In this document: positions 1 through 5,732 of the stretch, piece after piece | Layout: every line of letters starts with the position of its first letter | Numbering within the stretch: position 1 is the first letter of the stretch | DNA from: Flavobacterium sp. | GTDB lineage: Bacteria > Bacteroidota > Bacteroidia > Flavobacteriales > Flavobacteriaceae | Direction: 5' to 3' | DNA: 10,000 bases | Assembly (NCBI RefSeq): GCF_020217025.1 | Contig: NZ_JAIWOF010000217.1 | Location: 1-10,000 of the forward strand | Made by a program: the position numbers and the translations under genes | The notes under the pieces: model-generated | The model's database searches: none | What the model was told of the DNA's origin: nothing | The model's input: only the letters and a program-made list of their open reading frames with translations

Positions 1-711
1 ATCTAAAACCTTCCCATCCTTGCGTTTGTTGTAATCTAACACATCAATTTGGGTGTAAACAGGTTCAGTATATTTTTTGTTTAAGAAATCTTCAATACTA
101 ACTTGTTTGATTTTGATTCCGTCTAAAATTTCTTTGGCACCCATTCCTACTTTACCATGTCCCGTAAGTACAATTTTGATATTTGGAAGGGTTTGACGTT
201 TTAAACGTGCGATTAAATCTTCTTTACCGCTCAATGTTTCCGCTTTTGGTAAAGTAAACAAATCATATTTAATTCCGAATCCTCTAAAACCGTTATAAGC
301 ACCAACCAAACCAGCATAACGACCAAAGCCAATTAATCTGTGATTGGTAGCATCTACAATCGTTTCGTGATCGTATAATTCGATATTTTTAGCTAAAATT
401 GCTTGTAATAATTTACGATTATACGGTTGTTTTTTAATTGTATGTGAAAAGAAAAAGTATTTTTTGTTTGGAATAAGAGCATCAACAGGAACTTCCTTTA
501 CACCAAAAAGGACATCACAATCGGACATATCTGTAGTAACATTTAATCCTAAATTACGATATTGGTCATCTGAAAAAATTCTGATATCTGAACTTTCGAC
601 TTTTATTTCCGCTTCGGGATGCTCTGATTGTAAGCGTACTAACTCTTCTGGAGTAAAAACTACTCTTCTATCCGGTGGATTTTTTCTTTCTTTGATGATT
701 CCAAACTTCAT
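1..711 (-). CDS. Alanine dehydrogenase / saccharopine dehydrogenase-like NAD(P)-dependent oxidoreductase, N-terminal part
   Basis: The gene runs off the left edge; 237 codons from the ATG at 711-709 are present, and the C-terminal part is missing because of the window limit, not a visible mutation. The N-terminal half looks like the AlaDH/PNT catalytic domain: it opens MKFGIIKERKNPPDRRVVFT, has a VKEVP segment (Lys72, Glu73) and an FFSHT segment (His90), matching the Lys and His positions expected in lysine-forming saccharopine dehydrogenases and alanine dehydrogenases. A Rossmann-type nucleotide-binding loop, TGHGKVGMGA, starts near residue 183. Related enzymes interconvert an amino acid and its 2-oxo acid with NAD(P) in the cytoplasm. 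The substrate cannot be fixed from this fragment; flavobacterial homologues are often labelled simply alanine dehydrogenase or NAD(P)-dependent oxidoreductase. The ATG start is supported by a promoter at 751-782. The gene is divergent from ssrA. Confidence 0.8.
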   Translation of the reverse strand, partial: MKFGIIKERKNPPDRRVVFTPEELVRLQSEHPEAEIKVESSDIRIFSDDQYRNLGLNVTTDMSDCDVLFGVKEVPVDALIPNKKYFFFSHTIKKQPYNRKLLQAILAKNIELYDHETIVDATNHRLIGFGRYAGLVGAYNGFRGFGIKYDLFTLPKAETLSGKEDLIARLKRQTLPNIKIVLTGHGKVGMGAKEILDGIKIKQVSIEDFLNKKYTEPVYTQIDVLDYNKRKDGKVLD

Positions 712-750
712 AGTCAACTATTTATTTAACTGAATGTCGATTTAATGTTA

Positions 751-782
751 CAAATATAACTTTAAAGAAGCGACTATGCAAA
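751..782 (-). promoter_or_regulatory. Bacteroidota-type promoter of the dehydrogenase gene
   Basis: Read on the minus strand, TTTG (782-779) is followed by exactly 20 bases and TATATTTG (758-751). This fits the Bacteroidota sigma-ABfr pattern, TTTG about 20 bases from TAnnTTTG. The start codon is about 40 bases downstream of the -7 box, leaving room for a short leader. Both boxes match without mismatch. Confidence 0.75.
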
Positions 783-807
783 GTTTTTTTAATTGAAAAA
801 AAGAATG

Positions 808-815
808 TAATTTTG
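808..815 (+). promoter_or_regulatory. Possible -7 box of ssrA
   Basis: TAATTTTG matches the Bacteroidota -7 consensus TAnnTTTG and lies about 53 bases upstream of the mature tmRNA 5' end. That would require a 5' leader trimmed by RNase P, as for other tmRNA precursors. The -33 position holds only a run of T without the expected G, and the nearest TTG (793-795) is too close. It is therefore half a promoter, offered because nothing better is visible between 712 and 867. Confidence 0.35.
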
Positions 816-867
816 GCTCACTTTTTGATTACAAGTGAAAAGGCTGCAGACTGAAAACTCAAAAATT

Positions 868-1262
868 GGGGTCGACTGGTTTTGACAGCGAGTGGAATTG
901 ATTAGTAAGCACGTCGAGCATTGTATGTTTAGCTCGTAAATCCAAATGTACAAACCTATAAACGGCGAAAATAATTACGCTTTAGCTGCTTAATCTGAAT
1001 TATAGTAAGATTTGCCTAGTTCCTACCAGGTAGGAAAGCTAGATTCTCCTCAAAAGCCTTGGTTTATGGCGGTTGGTTTAGGAGAACCGTAAAAGTAGAC
1101 CTAGGAACGGTAATGCTTTAAATCCGTTCTGACACTGACAGAGCTAAGCAAAGAGTGGCGGTTTCTAGCCTTGCTCTTTGTCGAAAATCTAAGATGAAAC
1201 TAAGCGTGTAGAAAGCTATTTGATTGCTTGTTTGGACCCGAGTTCGATTCTCGGCGACTCCA
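868..1262 (+). ncRNA. ssrA: Transfer-messenger RNA (tmRNA)
   Basis: tmRNA rescues stalled ribosomes by acting first as alanyl-tRNA and then as a short mRNA that adds a degradation tag. The 5' end GGGGTCG (868-874) pairs with CGACTCC (1255-1261) to form a 7-bp acceptor stem containing a G3-U70 wobble, the identity mark for alanyl-tRNA synthetase. The T arm is CCGAG-TTCGATT-CTCGG (1238-1254). The tag frame GGC GAA AAT AAT TAC GCT TTA GCT GCT TAA (964-993) encodes GENNYALAA, a tag known from Bacteroidota. Pseudoknot-region stems are visible, for example TTCCTAC/GTAGGAA (1020-1036) and TTCTCCT/AGGAGAA (1044-1050 with 1080-1086). The DNA reads A then CTA after the stem, so the terminal CCA is not encoded and must be added by nucleotidyltransferase. 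The gene appears intact. Confidence 0.97.
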
Positions 1263-1265
1263 CTA
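1238..1265 (+). other. Candidate integration (att) site in the 3' end of ssrA
   Basis: The T arm and 3' acceptor strand of tmRNA are a classic target of tyrosine recombinases, and an integrase gene starts 247 bases downstream, reading away from ssrA. The crossover core would be expected in this stretch. This is inference from gene order: no second copy of these bases is visible in the window, so the partner att site and the core boundaries cannot be defined. Confidence 0.35.
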
Positions 1266-1285
1266 AAACAAATTCAAAACAGACT

Positions 1286-1319
1286 AAAAGCCTGTAAATC
1301 GTATGATTTACAGGCTTTT
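1286..1319 (+). terminator. Rho-independent terminator of ssrA
   Basis: A perfect 15-bp stem, AAAAGCCTGTAAATC (1286-1300) and its complement (1305-1319), closes a 4-base loop GTAT. The stem starts with A4 and ends with T4, so it could stop transcription in both directions. It lies 24 bases after the tmRNA 3' end. Confidence 0.85.
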
Positions 1320-1360
1320 CCGTTTTGACTACTATTCAAATTATCTATTAAATCTCAAAC

Positions 1361-1430
1361 CATTGGTGCTAAAATCGGTTACCCGAAAGAAAGTAAAATT
1401 AGGGTAACCGATTTTCTCGAAAAACCAATG
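1361..1430. repeat. Nested inverted repeat between ssrA and the integrase gene
   Basis: Two inverted-repeat pairs are nested. The inner pair is AAAATCGGTTACCC (1371-1384) and its exact complement (1402-1415) around a 17-base spacer. The outer pair is CATTGGT (1361-1367) and ACCAATG (1424-1430). The long spacer and lack of a following T run argue against a terminator. Its place beside the integrase gene suits a recombinase or accessory-factor binding site, an operator, or the tip of a small element; none can be chosen from the sequence. Confidence 0.6.
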
Positions 1431-1446
1431 ATAGTAAGCAGTTCAA

Positions 1447-1488
1447 AAGATGAACATCTTGACAAATAAGTATTAAATAATTAATTTG
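1447..1488 (+). promoter_or_regulatory. Probable integrase promoter with overlapping operator-like palindrome
   Basis: TTG (1459-1461), 19 bases, then TTAATTTG (1481-1488) resembles the Bacteroidota promoter with one mismatch (TT for TA in the -7 box). The integrase ATG follows 23 bases later. The perfect palindrome AAGATG-AA-CATCTT (1447-1460) overlaps the -33 element, where a bound protein would block transcription. This is a pattern match only. Confidence 0.4.
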
Positions 1489-1511
1489 AATAACATTAAA
1501 GTCACCACAAA

Positions 1512-2747
1512 ATGAAACACAAAATGTCAATACTCTTCTATGTGAAAAGTTCTAAAGCTTCAAAAAATGGCTTACTTCCCATTTATCAAAGAATAACAAT
1601 TAATGGTACTCGTATTGAATTAAGCACCTCAAAGTTTGTTGAAAAATCAAAATGGAATACTGCAGCAGGTAAAATAAAAGGTAATTCTGAAGAAGCTAGA
1701 CTAATTAATAGTTACCTAGACATTTTAAATGCAAAAGCATATGAAACTGAAAAATGGATGGTAAACAATAACCAAGAAATTAATGCTCAAACTTTCAAAA
1801 ATAAATTCTTAGGAGTTGAGGAAAGACAGCGTAAACTAATGGTTATTTTTGAAGACCATAACAAACGAATGAAAGAACTAGTTGGAAAAGAATTCTTTAT
1901 TAACACTTATAAGAAGTATGAAACAGCATTAAATCACACCAAAGAGTTTTTAAAACATCAATATAACCTTAATGATATTTCAATAAAACAAGTAGATATT
2001 GCATTTATCAATGATTTTGATTTCTACTTGAGAAACACAAAAAACTGCAATAACAATTCTACAATAAAATACATCAGAAACTTTGGCAAAATTGTAAAAC
2101 AATGCTATGTAAATGGATGGATAGAAAAAGACCCTTTCTTAAATTATAAAGGTAAAGTAAAAGAAATAGAAAGAACTTATTTATCAGAAGATGAAATTGA
2201 ATCTTTAATCAATAAAGAATTTAAAATAAAACGATTAGAGTTAGTTCGCGATATGTTTATATTCTCATGTTTCACTGGACTTGCGTACATTGATGTCTTC
2301 AATTTAACAAAATCTAATATTGTAATTGGCATAGATGGTGAAAAATGGATTTCAACTCACAGACAAAAGACAGAATCAGCTTCAAAAATTCCGATCCTTC
2401 CGGTTACTCAAATGATTATTGATAAATACGAAAATCATCCACTATGTATTAACGAAAATCGACTTATCCCTATTTTATCAAATCAAAAAATGAATGCATA
2501 TCTCAAAGAACTGGCAGATATTTGTGAAATTGATAAAGAGCTAACTTTTCATATTGCTCGACATACATTCGCTACTACGGTAACACTTACTAATGGTGTT
2601 CCAATTGAAAGTGTAAGCAAAATGCTTGGTCATAAAAATTTGAGAACCACTCAACATTATGCAAAAGTATTGGACAGTAAAGTAAGTGAAGACATGAAAA
2701 TTTTAAAAGAAAAATTTTCGAATAAGTTAAAATTAAAAAGCTCCTAA
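1512..2747 (+). CDS. Tyrosine recombinase / integrase (Bacteroidota conjugative-transposon and phage type)
   Basis: A full-length 411-residue site-specific recombinase. Residues 1-100 look like the arm-type DNA-binding domain of Bacteroidota integrases (opening MKHKMSILFYVKSS); about 105-205 is the SAM-like core-binding domain; about 220-400 is the catalytic domain. Catalytic residues visible are Lys286 in RQKTESA, His347 and Arg350 in HIARHTF, His374 in MLGHKNL, and the nucleophile Tyr383 in QHYAKV. The first conserved Arg (TGLR in most families) is Ala258 here (TGLAYIDV); replacement at this site is known in Bacteroidota enzymes such as IntDOT, so it does not prove inactivity. The ATG at 1512 is chosen because the arm domain begins at once; Met5 is a possible alternative. 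Its position just downstream of ssrA and reading away from it suggests it drives integration into the tmRNA gene. Its G+C content looks lower than that of the SusD gene. Confidence 0.93.
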   Translation: MKHKMSILFYVKSSKASKNGLLPIYQRITINGTRIELSTSKFVEKSKWNTAAGKIKGNSEEARLINSYLDILNAKAYETEKWMVNNNQEINAQTFKNKFLGVEERQRKLMVIFEDHNKRMKELVGKEFFINTYKKYETALNHTKEFLKHQYNLNDISIKQVDIAFINDFDFYLRNTKNCNNNSTIKYIRNFGKIVKQCYVNGWIEKDPFLNYKGKVKEIERTYLSEDEIESLINKEFKIKRLELVRDMFIFSCFTGLAYIDVFNLTKSNIVIGIDGEKWISTHRQKTESASKIPILPVTQMIIDKYENHPLCINENRLIPILSNQKMNAYLKELADICEIDKELTFHIARHTFATTVTLTNGVPIESVSKMLGHKNLRTTQHYAKVLDSKVSEDMKILKEKFSNKLKLKSS

Positions 2748-2771
2748 TTCATTCAATAAAATTCCAATAAA

Positions 2772-2803
2772 TTTAGTATTTAATTCAAGAATTAAACACT
2801 AAA
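2772..2803. repeat. AT-rich inverted repeat between integrase and AraC-type regulator genes
   Basis: TTTAGTATTTAATTC (2772-2786) and GAATTAAACACTAAA (2789-2803) pair over 15 bases with one A-C mismatch and a 2-base centre. It lies 24 bases after the integrase stop codon and ends three bases before the -33 box of the next gene's promoter. It could be a weak terminator for the integrase or a binding site acting on the regulator promoter. Confidence 0.45.
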
Positions 2804-2806
2804 CTA

Positions 2807-2838
2807 TTTGATTCCTTTTAAAAGCTTATATAGTTTTG
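2807..2838 (+). promoter_or_regulatory. Bacteroidota-type promoter of the AraC-type regulator gene
   Basis: TTTG (2807-2810), exactly 20 bases, then TAGTTTTG (2831-2838) fits the Bacteroidota promoter pattern with no mismatch. Transcription would start a few bases after 2838, giving a very short leader before the ATG at 2856. It rules against translation starting at the upstream TTG at 2808, which lies inside the -33 box. Confidence 0.7.
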
Positions 2839-2855
2839 TTGCAGAAAAACACATC

Positions 2856-3740
2856 ATGTCAGAACAAAATAAGCAAGAAAGAATTAGAAAAATATACCAA
2901 ATGCTGTTTGAAATGGCTTCTGGAAATCTTCAATTTCAAATTGCTAATTTAGATGAAGAAGATGAAATTGATCAAATCGCTCTTAAGCTGAATCAAATCG
3001 CAAGTAACATCAAAGAAACTATTCTAAAAGTCGGACATGTTATTCCTCAATTTACGTATCAAAATTTAGTACAGCACACTTTTATTTTAGATAAAAATTT
3101 AATTATTTTAAGCTTCTCTCCAAGTGTTTTAACGACTCTTAGTTACAATCCAGAGGACCTTTTAAAAAAACCTATCTCCAGAATTATGACACAAAAGTCG
3201 GCAAAGGATTGGGAAGTAATCAAGTTTGAAAAAACAAATACAAACAATATTAATACAGTAGTTCTATTAAATTTATTAGATAAAAACAATCAAATTTATC
3301 CTTCTTATTTCAATGTTTCTTCACTTATAAACTGTGACAAAATAATTGTTTCAGGTATAACAACCGACCTCCAAGACTACACATACAGAATCCCAATAAA
3401 CACTCTAAAGAAAACCGAAAATGTATCAATTGTCCAAAACGTTTACGATTACATTCTAAATAACCTCGAAGAACCACTACCATCAATTAAGGAATTAGCC
3501 AAGAAATTTGGGACTAACGATTTCAAACTAAAAGAAGATTTTAGAAATAAATTTAATACAAGTATTTATAAATTTTACACCGATGAACGTCTAAAAAGGG
3601 CTACATACCTTATTCAAAAAACAGAAATTCCTATAAAAGAAATAGCTTTCATCTGTGGATTTAATGATTATAACAACTTTTCAAAAGCATTCAAAAAAAA
3701 ATATAACTACCCGCCAAGTGCGCTTAAAAGAGATTTCTAA
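2856..3740 (+). CDS. AraC-family transcriptional regulator with HAMP-like and PAS-like N-terminal regions
   Basis: A 294-residue cytoplasmic DNA-binding regulator. Residues 5-58 form a helical stretch resembling a HAMP segment (the MASGNLQFQI region, then DEIDQIALKLNQIA). Residues about 68-175 look like a PAS sensor fold (HTFILDKNLIILSFSPS, then a LSYNPEDLLKKPIS segment). Residues about 192-294 are an AraC-type double helix-turn-helix: first HTH near 211-233, second near 260-283 (IKEIAFICGFNDYNNFSKAF), ending with the usual PPSALKRDF tail. No membrane segment or phosphoacceptor receiver domain is seen, so a small ligand or partner protein is the probable input. The ATG at 2856 is preferred over an in-frame TTG at 2808 because a promoter spans 2807-2838. 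The next gene starts 92 bases downstream with no clear promoter of its own, so co-transcription or direct activation by this protein is plausible. Confidence 0.85.
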   Translation: MSEQNKQERIRKIYQMLFEMASGNLQFQIANLDEEDEIDQIALKLNQIASNIKETILKVGHVIPQFTYQNLVQHTFILDKNLIILSFSPSVLTTLSYNPEDLLKKPISRIMTQKSAKDWEVIKFEKTNTNNINTVVLLNLLDKNNQIYPSYFNVSSLINCDKIIVSGITTDLQDYTYRIPINTLKKTENVSIVQNVYDYILNNLEEPLPSIKELAKKFGTNDFKLKEDFRNKFNTSIYKFYTDERLKRATYLIQKTEIPIKEIAFICGFNDYNNFSKAFKKKYNYPPSALKRDF

Positions 3741-3832
3741 TACCTCTTATATTTTTTTAACCAGTCAAAATCCCGATGTGATAATAGCTAATAGTTTATT
3801 TTTCAAAACTTTACAACACAAAAGAAGCAACC

Positions 3833-5362
3833 ATGAAAAATAAACTTAAATCTAACATCATTATCTTTATAAGCTATCTGTATATTTTTTTATTCACATA
3901 TACTGCTATTAGTAAAATAATTGATTTTGAAACTTTTCTAGTTCAACTGGGGCAATCACCGCTTTTAAGTGCATATGCTAATTGGGTTGCAGTTTTAATA
4001 CCTGCAGCAGAAATTATCATTTCATTGATATTACTAATACCTAAAATTAGATACATAGGTTTGTTTTTAGCTTTCGGATTAATGATTATGTTTTCATCAT
4101 ATATAATCATCATATTGAACTTTAGTGATTTCATTCCCTGTTCATGTGGTGGAATTATATCACAGATGAATTGGAATGAACATCTCTTTTTTAATTTTGC
4201 ATTTGTTGTTATCGGAGGTATAGGTATTATTCTCGATACACATCTAAAGTTTACTTTAAAAGAACAATTAATTAAGTTAACTAGTATAAGTGTTTTTAGT
4301 ATTGTATCTGTTGTAATTCTATACAACCTATCAGAAAATGAAATGCATAGAAATAATGCTTTTATAAGAAGATATCCCCATCATCCAATTTCAGATAGTA
4401 AAGTAATTCCTTTAGGATACAATTCATATTACATTGCGGGTTTTAATGAAGGAAAAATAATTCTTGGTAATACTACTGCCCCACTTCATATAGTAGAGAT
4501 TGATACAACACTTGAAGATAAAATAGTCAGAAGAATAAAAATGAAAGATTCAAAAAAATATCTTTTCAATGCTGTTCAATTAAAAATTATAGCACCTCAC
4601 TTCTATCTTGTGGATGGTTCAATTCCTATTATATTCAAAGGAAATCTTTCAACATGGGAAACTACAACAAATGAAAAACCTGATGCAAAATTCTCTCTTT
4701 TGGAACCTATTAAGCAAGATGTTTTTATTGTCCGACAAAATAACGCTAAAACTTCAGAGCACGAACTTCAAATAATTGGTAAAGAAAATAATACCTCAAC
4801 AAATATTTTACAAAAGAAAATCGACGGAGTTTTTGACACTGACGGCATGCTATTGTATAATGAACAACTTAATTTCATAATATATAGTTACTATTATCGA
4901 AACCAAACCATAATAACCGATAATAAATTAAACTTAATAAAAAGAATAAAAACAATCGACACACTAAGTCAATCTCCTCTGAAATTTGCATATGCAAAAG
5001 GTAATACAGAAAAAAAATTAGCACAACAACCTATCACGATAAATAAATATGCCGCAACTGCTGGAAAATATATATTCATAAAATCCAACAGACTAGGGAA
5101 ATACGAATCTGAAGTAATAGCAAAACAAGCCAGTATAATAGATGTATACAACATAGAAAACAATACTTATGAATTTAGCTTTTACTTCTACCATCATAAC
5201 AACGAAGAAATCAAATCATTCAAAATTTACAATAACCTAATAATTGGAATTACAAATAACTACCTAGTAATACGTAAACTTAAGTCAAACTATTTTCAAT
5301 TTGAAAATTCAAAAAATACGTGGCCAGTATCAGGGAAAGATCGAAAACCTGTAACAGAGTAG
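3833..5362 (+). CDS. MauE/DoxX-type membrane protein fused to a large extracytoplasmic C-terminal domain
   Basis: 509 residues. The first 165 carry about five hydrophobic segments (near 8-30, 48-69, 73-97, 117-135 and 147-165) with the layout of MauE/DoxX redox-associated membrane proteins, including the early FTYTAISKIIDFETF helix end and a CSCGG motif with Cys103 and Cys105 after the third segment. Family members are linked to thiol/disulfide exchange in the envelope; here that role is inferred. Residues about 170-509 form a hydrophilic, beta-rich part with repeated short strand patterns, possibly propeller-like, whose side of the membrane I infer to be periplasmic. I do not recognise this second domain. 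It has no cysteine that I could see, so redox chemistry would rest on the CSC pair. The gene follows the AraC-type regulator and precedes the small cysteine-bearing secreted protein by 24 bases, so the last two genes are probably one operon. The ATG is preceded by a weak AAGAAG. Confidence 0.75.
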   Translation: MKNKLKSNIIIFISYLYIFLFTYTAISKIIDFETFLVQLGQSPLLSAYANWVAVLIPAAEIIISLILLIPKIRYIGLFLAFGLMIMFSSYIIIILNFSDFIPCSCGGIISQMNWNEHLFFNFAFVVIGGIGIILDTHLKFTLKEQLIKLTSISVFSIVSVVILYNLSENEMHRNNAFIRRYPHHPISDSKVIPLGYNSYYIAGFNEGKIILGNTTAPLHIVEIDTTLEDKIVRRIKMKDSKKYLFNAVQLKIIAPHFYLVDGSIPIIFKGNLSTWETTTNEKPDAKFSLLEPIKQDVFIVRQNNAKTSEHELQIIGKENNTSTNILQKKIDGVFDTDGMLLYNEQLNFIIYSYYYRNQTIITDNKLNLIKRIKTIDTLSQSPLKFAYAKGNTEKKLAQQPITINKYAATAGKYIFIKSNRLGKYESEVIAKQASIIDVYNIENNTYEFSFYFYHHNNEEIKSFKIYNNLIIGITNNYLVIRKLKSNYFQFENSKNTWPVSGKDRKPVTE

Positions 5363-5386
5363 ATCACAACTTTAAATTTTCACATT

Positions 5387-5668
5387 ATGAGAACTAGATT
5401 TTTAAAATTCGGTTTACCAATTGCTGTTTTCGCATTAGCAATTTTTGGAGCTTTTGCTTCTCAAAAAACAGAGAGCAAAAACTTAGCACTTGAAGTAGGA
5501 TGGGTAGACGCTCCATCACCATGTCATGTGCAAGTAACATGTAGTAACGACTTAGGACAAGTTTGTACTATGTTCTATCAAGGACAAAATAGACAAGTGT
5601 ATGGTAAAGTTAACCCAACAGATCCAACCTGTTCAAAAATACTTTACCGTGCTCCTATCAATAACTAA
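5387..5668 (+). CDS. Small secreted four-cysteine protein, DUF6520-like
   Basis: 93 residues. An N-terminal signal peptide is clear: basic MRTRFLKF, a hydrophobic core LPIAVFALAIFGAFA, and a probable signal peptidase I cut after Ala24 (AFA, then SQ). The mature part of about 69 residues has four cysteines (46, 52, 60, 82), which could form two disulfides. The composition and the opening resemble the flavobacterial DUF6520 family of short exported proteins of unknown function; this is recognition by memory, not a search. It starts 24 bases after the MauE/DoxX-type gene and ends just before a hairpin terminator, so it is probably the last gene of that operon. A disulfide-handling membrane protein beside a secreted cysteine-bearing protein suggests that the latter is a substrate or partner of the former, but this is inference. 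A structural, signalling or toxin-like role cannot be told apart. Confidence 0.75.
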   Translation: MRTRFLKFGLPIAVFALAIFGAFASQKTESKNLALEVGWVDAPSPCHVQVTCSNDLGQVCTMFYQGQNRQVYGKVNPTDPTCSKILYRAPINN

Positions 5669-5673
5669 TTAAA

Positions 5674-5697
5674 AAGGTGTCGCGTTAGCGACACCTT
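5674..5697. terminator. Bidirectional terminator hairpin between converging operons
   Basis: AAGGTGTCGC (5674-5683), loop GTTA, and its perfect complement (5688-5697) form a GC-rich 10-bp stem. On the minus strand the stem is followed by a run of five T, a good intrinsic terminator for the peptidase operon. On the plus strand the trailing bases are T-poor, so stopping of the small secreted protein's transcript may be less efficient or rely on the stem alone. Confidence 0.8.
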
Positions 5698-5732
5698 AAT
5701 AACAACTAACTTCAAAACATTAACTAACTTTA

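Noticed and set aside
464..733. Open frame on the plus strand near the left edge
   Set aside because: It lies almost wholly inside the well-supported dehydrogenase gene on the other strand and has no recognisable protein features.
2808..2855. Upstream TTG start for the AraC-type regulator, adding 16 residues
   Set aside because: The TTG falls inside the -33 box of a strong promoter match (2807-2838), so the stretch is probably not transcribed; the ATG at 2856 fits better.
3741..3832. Promoter for the MauE/DoxX-type gene
   Set aside because: The best -7-like sequence, TATTTTTC at 3797-3804, has a mismatch at the key G and no TTG about 20 bases upstream.
3655..3843. Plus-strand frame overlapping the end of the regulator gene
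   Set aside because: It is an alternative frame of the HTH region plus a non-coding gap, with low-complexity composition.
3943..5163. Minus-strand frames within the MauE/DoxX-type gene (3943-4326 and 4969-5163)
   Set aside because: Both are antisense to a coherent 509-residue membrane protein and show no domain or start context of their own.
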